Of a stretch of DNA of 31,962 bases, positions 1-8,542 are shown in pieces. The stretch spans positions 1 to 31,962 of the forward strand of contig LWCA01000334.1 of NCBI GenBank assembly GCA_001642005.1, written 5' to 3'. Made by a program: the position numbers and the translations under genes. The DNA comes from Intoshia linei (lineage: Eukaryota > Orthonectida > Rhopaluridae). Position 1 is the stretch's first letter; each line of letters opens with the position of its first letter. The notes under the pieces were generated by a model. That model was given only the letters and a program-made list of their open reading frames with translations. It was not told where the DNA came from and searched no databases.

Positions 1-713
1 AAAGTTTTATTAAAATTTTCCACTTGCCCGTTACTTTGTGGATGATAATTAGCAATAAAACAATGTTGAATATCCGTAGATTGTAAAAATTAATTAAATT
101 CTGTTGATGCAAATTGTGGTCCATTATCCGATATAATTTTGAAAGGGATACCTTCTCTTGAAAACACTCTTTTTAAAAATTTTATAGTTAAAGATGTTGT
201 AGGATTAGTAAGCATTTTAACTTCAGGGTATTAATCAATTAACACAATTGCGTATTTTTTTTCGTTATTGGAAAACTCCAACGGTCCAATGTAATCAATG
301 CCAATTGTATGCCATTTATGAGGAGGATATTCAATGGGTTTAATTAGAGATTTTAATAATTTAATTGTTTTAGAACTACTACTACAAAATTTACATAGTT
401 CTACGTAATTTTCAATCATAGAGTTCATACGTGGAAACCAATAGTATTTACACAATTGTTGTTTACACGATGTAATTCCTGCATGGCATTCACGGGATAT
501 TGCCATAGCTTTATTACGTAAACAAACTGGTAATATAATACGATGCTCGCTTCTATATAAATAATCGTCATCTTTCCATAATTCATCTCGAATAGAATAA
601 TATTTTATTTGTATTTCACTCATAAATTTCTTTTGAAGCCAACCTTGTGTCAAGAATTGTTTAATAATTAATATTTCTTCATCTATGGAACTTTCATTAG
701 CTAATTCGGACAA
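1..713 (-). pseudogene. Retrotransposon integrase, two in-frame stops, truncated by window edge
   Basis: Starts after RNase H in a new frame. An N-terminal zinc-binding HHCC region is visible (HAGITSCKQQLCKYYWFPRM, then CKFC), followed by the rve catalytic core: W...IGIDYIGPL supplies the first catalytic Asp. A TAA interrupts the frame at about 232-234, right after VLID. Beyond it the same frame reads on with SDNGPQF, which supplies the second Asp, and a second TAA lies near 90-92. The third catalytic residue (Glu) and the C-terminus fall off or close to the left edge. Confidence 0.8.
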
Positions 714-754
714 TGATAATAAACTTTCTTCGCATGAAATTTGATGTACATAAG

Positions 755-2095
755 CTAAATCAATAATTTCTGGTACGGGTTCATAATTGGGTAATCTTGA
801 AAAGCATCAGCTACAACATTTTTATTTCCGGAAATATATTCTATATCGTATTGATATTCTCTCATAAGTAAAAACCATCTAGCAATTCTTGCCGCTTTGT
901 GCCTATTTTCATAGGATGTAAAAAGTGTTTCCAATGCTTTATGGTCAGTCTGCAATGTTACTCTTCTACCCCATATATATGAGTGCCATTTTTTTGTACA
1001 TACCACTATTGCTAGTGCCTTCCTTTCTGCAGTAGAATAGTTACGTTCCGTTTTTGTTAAAGTACGTAAAGTAAAAGCAATTGTAACTTCCGTGTTTCCT
1101 TGTATTTGCTTTAAGACGGCACCAACCCCCATATTTGATGCATCAGTCTGAATAATTATTTTGTCCTGAGGTAAAAACGTGGCTAATCTGACTGTGGACG
1201 AAATATACATTTTAATGTCATCAAAAGCTTTTTGGCATTTGTCATTCCAGTGGAAAGTAACTCCTCCTCTTGTTAAATTAGTTAAAGGTTCACATATTGT
1301 AGAAAAGGTAGGTATAAATTTTTTATAGTAAGTGACTAAGCCTAAGAAACTTTTTATTTTAGTTTTGTCAGTTGGATTTGGCATTTTTTCTATGGATTTT
1401 ATTTTACTAGAGTCTGTAGATATACCGTACTGAGATATTACATGTCCTAGAATTTTCAATTCTATGTGCCTAATCATGCATTTATCTAAATTTAAGGTAA
1501 CATTGTACTTTTTAAAAGTATCTAGAACGGCTGTAAATGTTCTATCATGTTCTTCAACTGAATGATCATAAATAAGTATGTCGTCCAACATATTGCTCAC
1601 ATTACTTATATATTTTAAAATAGTAAAAATAAATTTTTGGAAAAAAGATGGCGCAGATGCAAAACCGTATGGTACTCTTTTATATTGATATAAACCAAAT
1701 TCTGTAATAAATGCAGTTAAATATCGTGAATTTTTGTCTAATTCAATTTGATTATAAGCTTGTTTCAAATCTAATTTTTAAAAAAATTTACATCCATTAG
1801 TATTATTAAATATTTTATCAATTAGAGGTAGAGGATATGTGTCAATTTCTATATTTTTATATAAATTTCTTAAGTCCACACATAATCTTATATCACCATT
1901 TTTTTATTTATTATTATTATTATTGTTTTATTTATTCATTTTTTTAGATGCAACTACGATAGCACTTGTCCATTCGCTTCTATCAATTTGTTCAATTATG
2001 TCCGTTTTTAATAATTCATTAATCTTATTTTTAACTTTATCATATAGTATCGAGGGTGTACGGTGAACTTTAGCTATAACAGGCACATAATTTTT
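755..2095 (-). pseudogene. Retrotransposon reverse transcriptase-RNase H
   Basis: The first third (about 1770-2095) is broken by stops and by an ATT repeat, but DIRLCVDLRN and IDTYPLPLID of the fingers are readable. From 1768 to 755 the frame is open: KLDLKQAYNQI-type palm motif, RVPYGFASAPSFFQ, then the catalytic box. That box reads MLDD (1580-1591) where YxDD is expected, so the Tyr is Met while both catalytic Asp remain. RNase H follows with FHWNDKCQKAF, TDASNMGVGAVL and TDHKALETLF, and the domain closes with NKNVVADAF. The frame is lost before the integrase. Family Ty3/gypsy by motif style. Confidence 0.85.
1901..1925. repeat. ATT microsatellite inside the reverse transcriptase
   Basis: A short run of (TTA/ATT) units interrupts the reverse transcriptase fingers region of the dead gypsy element. 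It adds Asn-rich codons and a stop on the coding strand and is a simple sign of decay. Confidence 0.6.
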
Positions 2096-2288
2096 TTTAA
2101 CGTAATGGTTAATTTAAAATCATTTACTTTAGATAATTGTGAAATATTTTCCTCTGTTTTGGTACTTATAGAATTAATTTTATTTAAATAATCAATGTTT
2201 CGATTTAGCAAAATAAAGATCGTATTTAAATCAATTAATATTTTTAATATTAAATCTAAACCAATTATAGGTTTACAAGTATTTTCTA

Positions 2289-2582
2289 CTAATTGGAATG
2301 TATGTCGACATTTTGATTCATTGTATCTAACATCTGTGAACACCATTTTGTTTTGAGTTTGTGTCCACTAAATGACGTTAAGATAAGTGAACTAGGCTCA
2401 AAAGTATATATATGTAAATATGATTTTAATTTATGTGGTATTATAGATATACTACTACCAGTATCAACTAAAAAATTAATTGGGTAATTATTAATTAAAA
2501 TTTGAATATATTTAGAACCTTCATATATAGCACTTTGATAATTGAGATTTTTGCAAATTTTTAAAGTGACCTTTTTTACCAC
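2289..2582 (-). pseudogene. Retrotransposon aspartic protease (retropepsin), frame-broken
   Basis: Contains the retropepsin active-site motif LVDTGSSISI; the Asp of DTGS is the catalytic residue and the enzyme would act as a dimer to cut the polyprotein. It follows gag in a different frame. Near 2340 the frame is lost again: the stretch 2074-2346 continues the domain in another frame (CKPIIGLDLI there resembles the G-rich C-terminal part of retropepsins). Decayed, but both active-site and C-terminal pieces are visible. Confidence 0.7.
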
Positions 2583-3237
2583 AATTTATGCACTGAGCAT
2601 TTCTTGCTTTGCATATTTTGTAATGTGTGTTATTATAAGAGTTTCCACAACGGTAGCAAACCAGGTTTTTTACTTTTTGTTGAATATTACAAACTATCGG
2701 TTTATTTTCAACAAGATGACATTTTGCATCAGTCACTATTTCATATTGGTAACATACTTTACGGCATAATTTTAGCGTTAGGTCGATTTCAATGGATAAT
2801 AATTGGTTTGTAATCATATCAATGCCACAACTAAATACTAATTGATCACATACTACTTGATTTAATTCATTTTTATTGTAGCCACGTTTAGCAACAGCTT
2901 TTAGTCTACTAATATATGTAGAAAAATTTTCGTTATATATTTTTTTCATGTTTCTTAATTTAAATCTTTCAAGTATTGGTTGGCTTTTCTTCCATTCTAA
3001 AATGTAAGCTTTTATTGACTCGTAACTATTTTTTTCATTTTCATTAATTTCATTGCACAATTTCTGCCAAGCATCTACACCAATCAAATTTTGTAGTGCT
3101 TTAATTTTAAAATTATCTTTCAATTTATCTTGAAATATCAAATCAATGTATGGTTCACAATTTGAAATCCATTCAGCTGGTTCCATTAGCAGTTCACCAT
3201 TAATGTATAATATTGATGGTTTATTGAAATTGTTCAT
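2521..3237 (-). pseudogene. Retrotransposon gag with CCHC zinc knuckles (broken at its end)
   Basis: Open from an ATG at 3237; the frame stays open upstream into the primer-binding site, so the ATG is chosen because it lies just inside that site. The middle is a capsid-like region with no catalytic motifs. Near the C-terminus are two CCHC-type knuckles (cores CYRCG and CINCGKKGH) that would bind nucleic acid in the particle. The last Cys of the second knuckle is reached only in another frame: a run of A residues near 2553-2560 separates this frame from the protease frame, and the knuckle spacing is wrong by a codon fraction, consistent with a two-base loss in that run rather than programmed frameshifting. 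Confidence 0.75.
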
Positions 3238-3251
3238 TGTCGTCGGCGCCA
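3238..3251 (-). other. Candidate tRNA primer-binding site
   Basis: The minus strand reads TGGCGCCGACGACA immediately inside the candidate LTR. TGG is the expected complement of the CCA end of a tRNA primer. The discriminator would be G and the acceptor 3' strand CGTCGGC. I could not assign the tRNA with certainty. Confidence 0.45.
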
Positions 3252-3253
3252 AT

Positions 3254-3354
3254 TGTAGTATTGAAGATTATAATTGTAATTGTACAACGTGTTGTTAAAG
3301 TATTTATTAATAACCTAACTTTCTCACTACTTCTATATTCTCTAGGATACCACA
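3254..3354 (-). repeat. Candidate 5' LTR (about 101 bp) of the gypsy element
   Basis: On the minus strand this segment starts TGTGGTATCC and ends ACTACA, i.e. TG...CA ends. It contains AATAAA and lies two bases upstream of a TGG-starting primer-binding site. A 101-bp LTR is short, but very short LTRs are known in the Mag group. The second LTR is not in the window, so neither the repeat nor a target-site duplication can be confirmed. Confidence 0.42.
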
Positions 3355-3626
3355 TATATAAAAAGGATTAAAAAAACCCTGGGGCAAAGCACTTTAAAAT
3401 ATGAATAATGAGCAAAATTTAATTTATTTTGTATAGTAAATTTCATAGTAATAATTATTTTCAATAACAATTAATTTTCAATTTATTTTTTTTGTATTTA
3501 TTCAGTTTTCTCATTGGAATCGGTTTTTTTGTCAATTCGGCGTTCATGATTCGCTAGACGATAATTTTGCGCATCTTATTAGATATTAGTTATTGTGCGC
3601 GATATATTGTTCAAAACTTTAGCTGC

Positions 3627-4052
3627 AATGATTATTTACTTTTTCATTTTTAATTTTAGTCCAAAATTTGAAAAATATTGGTTGATAATATATTAAAAAT
3701 TATTTTTCACCGGTAATGCGTAGATTTCTGGGGTTGAAATTTTGTATTTATATCAACTGGAATAAGCTCTATCAGAATAATTTTTTTTTTANAAAAATTA
3801 TTTTTCACCGGTAATGCGTAGATTTCTGGGGTTGAAATTTTGTATTTATATCAACTGGAATAAGCTCTATCAGAATAATCTTTTTTTTAATTGTCCAATA
3901 ATTAATTATTGCACATTTTTTGTTTTAATAAAATAGTTCGAAATAAAAAAATCTGAAAATAACATTTTTAATAAAACAAGACCCTCGAAAAACTGTGATA
4001 GAAATATGCTATTTTTAAAACTCGAACAGACATACATTTTTAACTAAGTTAC
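3627..4052 (-). repeat. Dispersed repeat family copy 1 (with internal duplication)
   Basis: Antisense copy of the unclassified repeat described at 26427-27310. It shares the CACCGGTAATGCG core, the sequence around ATCAACTGGAATAAGCTC and the terminal AGTTAAAAATGTATGTCTGTT (antisense near 4030-4052). Bases 3695-3781 are repeated with 98-bp offset at 3793-3879, with an N at 3792 between the two units. Confidence 0.7.
3695..3879. repeat. Tandem duplication of 87 bp flanking an N
   Basis: Units 3695-3781 and 3793-3879 look identical by eye and are separated by a T run and an N at 3792. The perfect identity and the only ambiguous base of the window sitting between them suggest an assembly join rather than an old duplication. 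Confidence 0.75.
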
Positions 4053-4353
4053 TTTATACATTATATACATTTATACATATGTATTATATTTATATATTAT
4101 ACATTATATATATTTAAATATTACATTTATATACTTTGTATTGCAGTAAAATCAGTAATATAATAATAAAATTAAATTGAAGATATAGTTAATAAACTTT
4201 TTATCGTGTAAATAATTTAAGTAAATATTTACAATTTATATAAAATACAGTATTCATATGAAAATTCTAGTCATGAGGCATCAATTTTTTATACTATTAA
4301 TTTCGACAGTGTGTTATTTAAGTAATTTTATTGATGTTTTATTTTTAATTTAG

Positions 4354-5524
4354 GTGAAAGTTATGAAATAGACAATCTTATTCCTATAGAATCATGTAGT
4401 AAGATTTTGTATAATAATTTTTATAATTAAAATTTGTAATAAGTAAGGAATTATTTATTGACGCTTTAAATATTTTAATATCATTCGATATTTACTTCCA
4501 ATCCAATATTTACATTTTTTAGTCAACTGATAATCCAATTATATAACTGAGAGTAATTTAAATAGAATAAAGCAAATATTAAAATTAACACATAAAATTT
4601 TTAAATGTTTCGACTATAATTATAAATGATAATTTCTTAAATTGACTTAAATAAAACTCCTTCTAAAGAGACCAGCCTTAGCGACAACTTGCCGTCAAAA
4701 ATCTTCAAGTTTAAGAGTGATCAGTATATATTAATTTTTAGCAACATATCAGAACAATTCATGCATCTATAATTGCATGAAAGGAGAAGTTATGGTGCAA
4801 GTCAAATACCCAATTTTGGGATTGGGAGAAAATTATGTACGAAAAATTATTTTATTTGAAATATAATTTTATTTATAATATATTATAGAGATTTAAACTT
4901 CAACACGATATAGTAGAAGAGTGTCGTAAATATACGTTTACACTTTCCAATCAGCCACATTTACATTATTTTAAATTAACTTTCTACTATGCTTTGGACA
5001 GAGATAATATTGGATTAATAGATGTACATTACGATGTTCAAATAACTAAAAGTCATAAAAAACAACGCGTCTCATTATCGAGTAAAAAATTTTTGAAAGT
5101 TGTTAAAGATCGTATTAGTCATTATGAATGTAATGGAACAATTAGCGATGTTAATACTTTTGATTACGTATATATTTTAATAAAAAGTGTTAATTGTCTT
5201 TTAGGGAACTTTTACTAAAATATATTTGAGTATAATAGTGTATGATACATTTTACGGTTTATCCAATGATAGGAATCACAAGGATGGTAAATAATAATAG
5301 TATTTATTTAATATTGTATCTAGTCGTACACTGTGCCAATGGTTTTTGATTAATTTCAAGATTAATTTTTTTTAGAGTACAACCCACCATCGTCTATTTT
5401 GCCTCTTGGAATTTCGCCTAATAATACTGGTCCAATTAATCAAAAGATTATTGAAAATACATGTTTTTTTAATCATTATTTAAAACTACAGTATTCTCTT
5501 ACTATTTTTCCAAATATGGAAAAT
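4354..5524 (+). CDS. Diverged gene fragment, possibly integrin-alpha-like ectodomain (five exons)
   Basis: Exons 4354-4398, 4742-4836, 4889-5167, 5205-5286 and 5376-5524 have GT/AG borders and join in one frame (phases 1, 0, 0, 1). Two introns are only 52 and 37 bp. The 183 or so residues include ESYEIDNLIPIESC, a GEVMVQVKYPILGLGENY segment, IDVHYDVQITK followed by QRVSLSS, SHYECNG, IYLSIIVYDTF and SSILPLGISPN with NTCFFNHYLKL. Their order and spacing resemble the end of the propeller and the thigh region of integrin alpha chains (a Y.L..D strand, a single Cys, a P(I/V).(L/I)..Y strand, then a PVL...CG.DN.C segment). No family-defining FG-GAP repeat is in view and the second Cys of the last motif is missing, so the family call is weak. 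If it is an integrin, this part is extracellular. 5' exons are not found; the gypsy element may lie in an upstream intron. The last exon either uses a GTATGT donor at 5525 or stops at TAG 5531. Confidence 0.5.
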
Positions 5525-5623
5525 GTATGTTAGTAATATTGTTAGTAAGTTGTTAATAAACACATTCGTAAGTTTTCCAAATTATTTAAATTTGAAAATC
5601 TTAACAAATTAGAGAGAATACTG
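5489..5623. mobile_element. Pogo-like MITE, 135 bp, TA target site
   Basis: Left end CAGTATTCTCT and right end AGAGAATACTG are inverted copies, flanked by TA at 5487-5488 and 5624-5625. A second copy of the terminus, CAGTATTCTCTCTATAACTCG, starts at 31070 after a TA. TIR style and TA target fit pogo/Tigger-type elements. The left 36 bases overlap the last exon of the plus-strand gene. Confidence 0.6.
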
Positions 5624-5625
5624 TA

Positions 5626-8542
5626 ATACACGGTGCGACACTGAAAAATGTAACATTTTAAAATATATATAATTATAATCTTCTCAGAACAGAGAGAAGG
5701 TAGTTATTCCACTTTTCATATCCGGGATATTTACATTAGTACTTTAACTCAAATGAACTTATTTGTTTAATTTCATTATTTTGAGTATTTAAAATGATAT
5801 TTAATTTTGAAATTCATGCCACAATATTCATTATTTGCGTTGTCATTTTATCAATTTGAACAGTGATTGTATGTTAATAATAAATTAATATTTGGAATTT
5901 ATTAATTTATTATTATTATCACAATAAAGATAATATACATCTTCCTAAATCGTACTAATCAAAGGAAAAAGTAAATCAAGTTGTCAATAATATTTATATC
6001 ATACAATATTACAGTTTTATTTATCAAAAACTATCAAATGTATGAGTTTATATGGTTGTATTTCCTTTGATGGGTTGCCCATGTTTTGTACACCATTTCT
6101 GTTTTTTTTAATTCATTTCTTAGTTCATTAATTTTGATTTTACGAAAATCATTTTGAGTTAACTCTTTATAATAATAAACTTTATGTATAGTTTTCGGGA
6201 TTAATTATGGGGAATTCAAACATCATTAAAAACCTAAATAAATGAGCTAGAAGTAAATTTAAGAACAAAATGGTCCACAAAGCATAATAAACACATCAAA
6301 GGAATTACCAACATAATTATCCATAGAAACACAATTAAAGCTGTTATACATGAAATAAAGGTGTATTTTAAATTTATCCTAAAATTTTTGTCATTCATTT
6401 TTTTTAGGATAAATGCTTAATTTTTTTTTGGTCCAAATATACACTTTTCACGGATATATAGATGTAATGTCAGTTTAACTACATTATAATATTATCTGGA
6501 AAAATATAATATTATAATAAATATTTACTTATAGTCGCACCGTGTTATAATAGAATATCATATATCAATTATAATTAAAACGATGATGATTTTATTAGCT
6601 AGTAAATTGCATATAAATTTAATTTTAATTAATACATTGATTCTTAGTCTGTAAATTTATTGCTAAATTATAATATTAATATTTCATGTGCCTAATTATG
6701 CAGAGTCTTCATGTTTATTCGATTATAATCGAGATGTCTGACAAAAATCGAAAATCCCTTATCCCTTAAGAGTTGTTAAAATTGGATTTTTTATTTTTGG
6801 GTTGGATTAAAAGGTTTTTTACATAAAATTTGTTAAATTCGGATTATTTCAAAAAAATATCAATAAAATTGAATTTTTCTATAAGACTTTGAAATGGTAT
6901 TTTTTATTAAATAATATTAAATTTTATTAATGCTACAACGAAATTTCAACTACAGTGCATGCCAATAATATAATTACGAATTTGTATAAAAATTGTTAGA
7001 ATTTGTAATTATACTAGGTTGATTGTTATGTACTAGAGTAAACTCTGTTATCAAGAACAGTTTTGAGTTAAATTGGTTGAGAAACTGTACTTTACAAAAA
7101 AATCAAATTAATAAAATAAGTTAATAAAAATTTAATATTTAGGGGCGAGTAAATTTTATTATATATTTTATTTTTATTTTACATGTCATAAATATAAATA
7201 TAATAAATAATTATAATTAAACTCATGTTAATTAACATTTTATTACAAATATATAATAAATTGTATGTAAAATTTAATATTTTAAAATAAAACAGTAATT
7301 GTTTCAAATTTAGGTTCCTACCATTAAATTTTAAAAAGAATATTAAATGCTGAATAAACTATTGATTTTCAATATTAATTATAAATTTATAATTTAAACA
7401 TTTCAATGTTTTTAATTTCGACTTTATCGACATCAATGCTATTATAATAGCATAAACTTTATGCCATAAAGTATAATTATATTTTTAGTATGTAATTAAC
7501 AATCCATCTAATTAAAATTTAAATTACATCAATCATACAACCATTAGTGTATGTCACGTAATGCCAACCAAATCAAATGTATGTTAATTTTGAGGTTATA
7601 TTTGAAAATTATTTTTTGGGGCGTTTTCTAATGAAATAATTGTTACTCATCCCTCCAATTATTATCTACAAAATTATTAACAAAACAAATTGTAAACAAA
7701 ATCTACATTTCTTATTTAAATGAAAGAAAACGAGTAATATTTTTCAGCAAATTTTTCAAAGAAATGAACTACTGTTTCAGATAGACTGTAGATTTTAATC
7801 TGAATAAGTGACGACTTCACGATCAAAAAAGCATTTTAGTATTCATATATTTTTCTCAACCAATTTAGCATATTTCAGCAGGAACACGTCTCCAATAGAG
7901 ACTCTCCATTCATAATGCTCCAATATAATTTTCATTTTGTTACAGTGTGTTATATATGATCCTTACTTATATACTTATATACACTGATACTTACTTTAAA
8001 ATCACAAACAATACCATAAATTTAAATTTAAAAAAAATATAACTTCAGGGCCAAAACCCCAAATTACCCTTTTTTTTAATAATAACAGGTCTAGAATTTA
8101 TAAAAATTTACAGATGGTACAGTTTATCCTGTTAATACACACCATAAATTTCAATCTGAATAAGTGACGCTTTCACGGTCAAAAAAACATTTTAGTATTC
8201 ATATATTTTTTTTCCGAAATATTTTATTAAAATAAAAAATGTGAAATAAAGATCTGAAAATTAAAAAAAAGATTTCTCTGATAGACCTTAATCCAGTTAA
8301 TATAAATACAAAATTTCATCCTCAGAAATCTATACATTCCCGGTGAAAAATATTTTTTAATATATCATCAACCAATATTTTTCAAATATTTTGATTAAGA
8401 TAATGATTATTTAGATATGATAATAAAATCACTACAAAATTACTTTTTAGGATAATTGGTACATCACATTACATATAAAGTTAAAATTATTATACCATTC
8501 GTACCGAACGATTTGATACGTCAAAAATAAAATAACTTTTAA
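5626..8542. other. Intergenic AT-rich stretch without a convincing gene
   Basis: I see no homology-supported exon on either strand. A candidate continuation exon of the plus-strand gene begins after an acceptor at 5687 (AACAGAGAGAAGG) but ends quickly in a stop. A 48-codon minus-strand frame near 6050-6195 has no acceptor in frame. The right third (7790-8415) is a dispersed repeat. Confidence 0.4.
7790..8415 (+). repeat. Dispersed repeat family copy 2
   Basis: Sense copy with the shared blocks CAACCAATTTAGCATATTTC, GGGCCAAAACCCCAAATTAC, GGTCTAGAATTTATAAAAAT, TGACGCTTTCACGGTCAAAA and CATTCCCGGTGAAAAAT. The TGACG...CACG-TCAAAAAAGCATTTTAGTATTCATAT module is present twice (about 7795-7855 and 8150-8210). 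Confidence 0.75.

Larger units (their letters stand above)
1..3354 (-). mobile_element. Ty3/gypsy LTR retrotransposon, decayed, 3' end outside the window
   Basis: Read on the minus strand, the order is short LTR, primer-binding site, gag with CCHC zinc knuckles, DTGS protease, reverse transcriptase, RNase H, then integrase. Integrase after RNase H is the Ty3/gypsy order, not Ty1/copia. The very short LTR candidate and the gag/pol sequence style recall the Mag group, but that is inference. The copy is dead: in-frame stops interrupt the integrase and the reading frame changes at least between gag and protease, within the protease region, in the reverse transcriptase N-terminus and between RNase H and integrase. 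A short ATT microsatellite sits in the reverse transcriptase region. The integrase C-terminus and 3' LTR should lie left of base 1. Confidence 0.88.

Noticed and set aside
2542-2813. Plus-strand open frames over gag
   Set aside because: Antisense to the gag zinc-knuckle region, no family resemblance.
5687-5745. Further exon of the plus-strand gene after the acceptor TTCTCAG
   Set aside because: In-phase reading (NREKVVIPLF) is only 19 codons before a stop and the similarity to integrins is too weak to include.
6045-6195. Minus-strand 48-codon frame with NELRNELKKTEMVYKTW, considered as missing eIF5B domain IV or a LINE fragment
   Set aside because: No acceptor site in the right frame upstream, and the match to either family is a few residues only.
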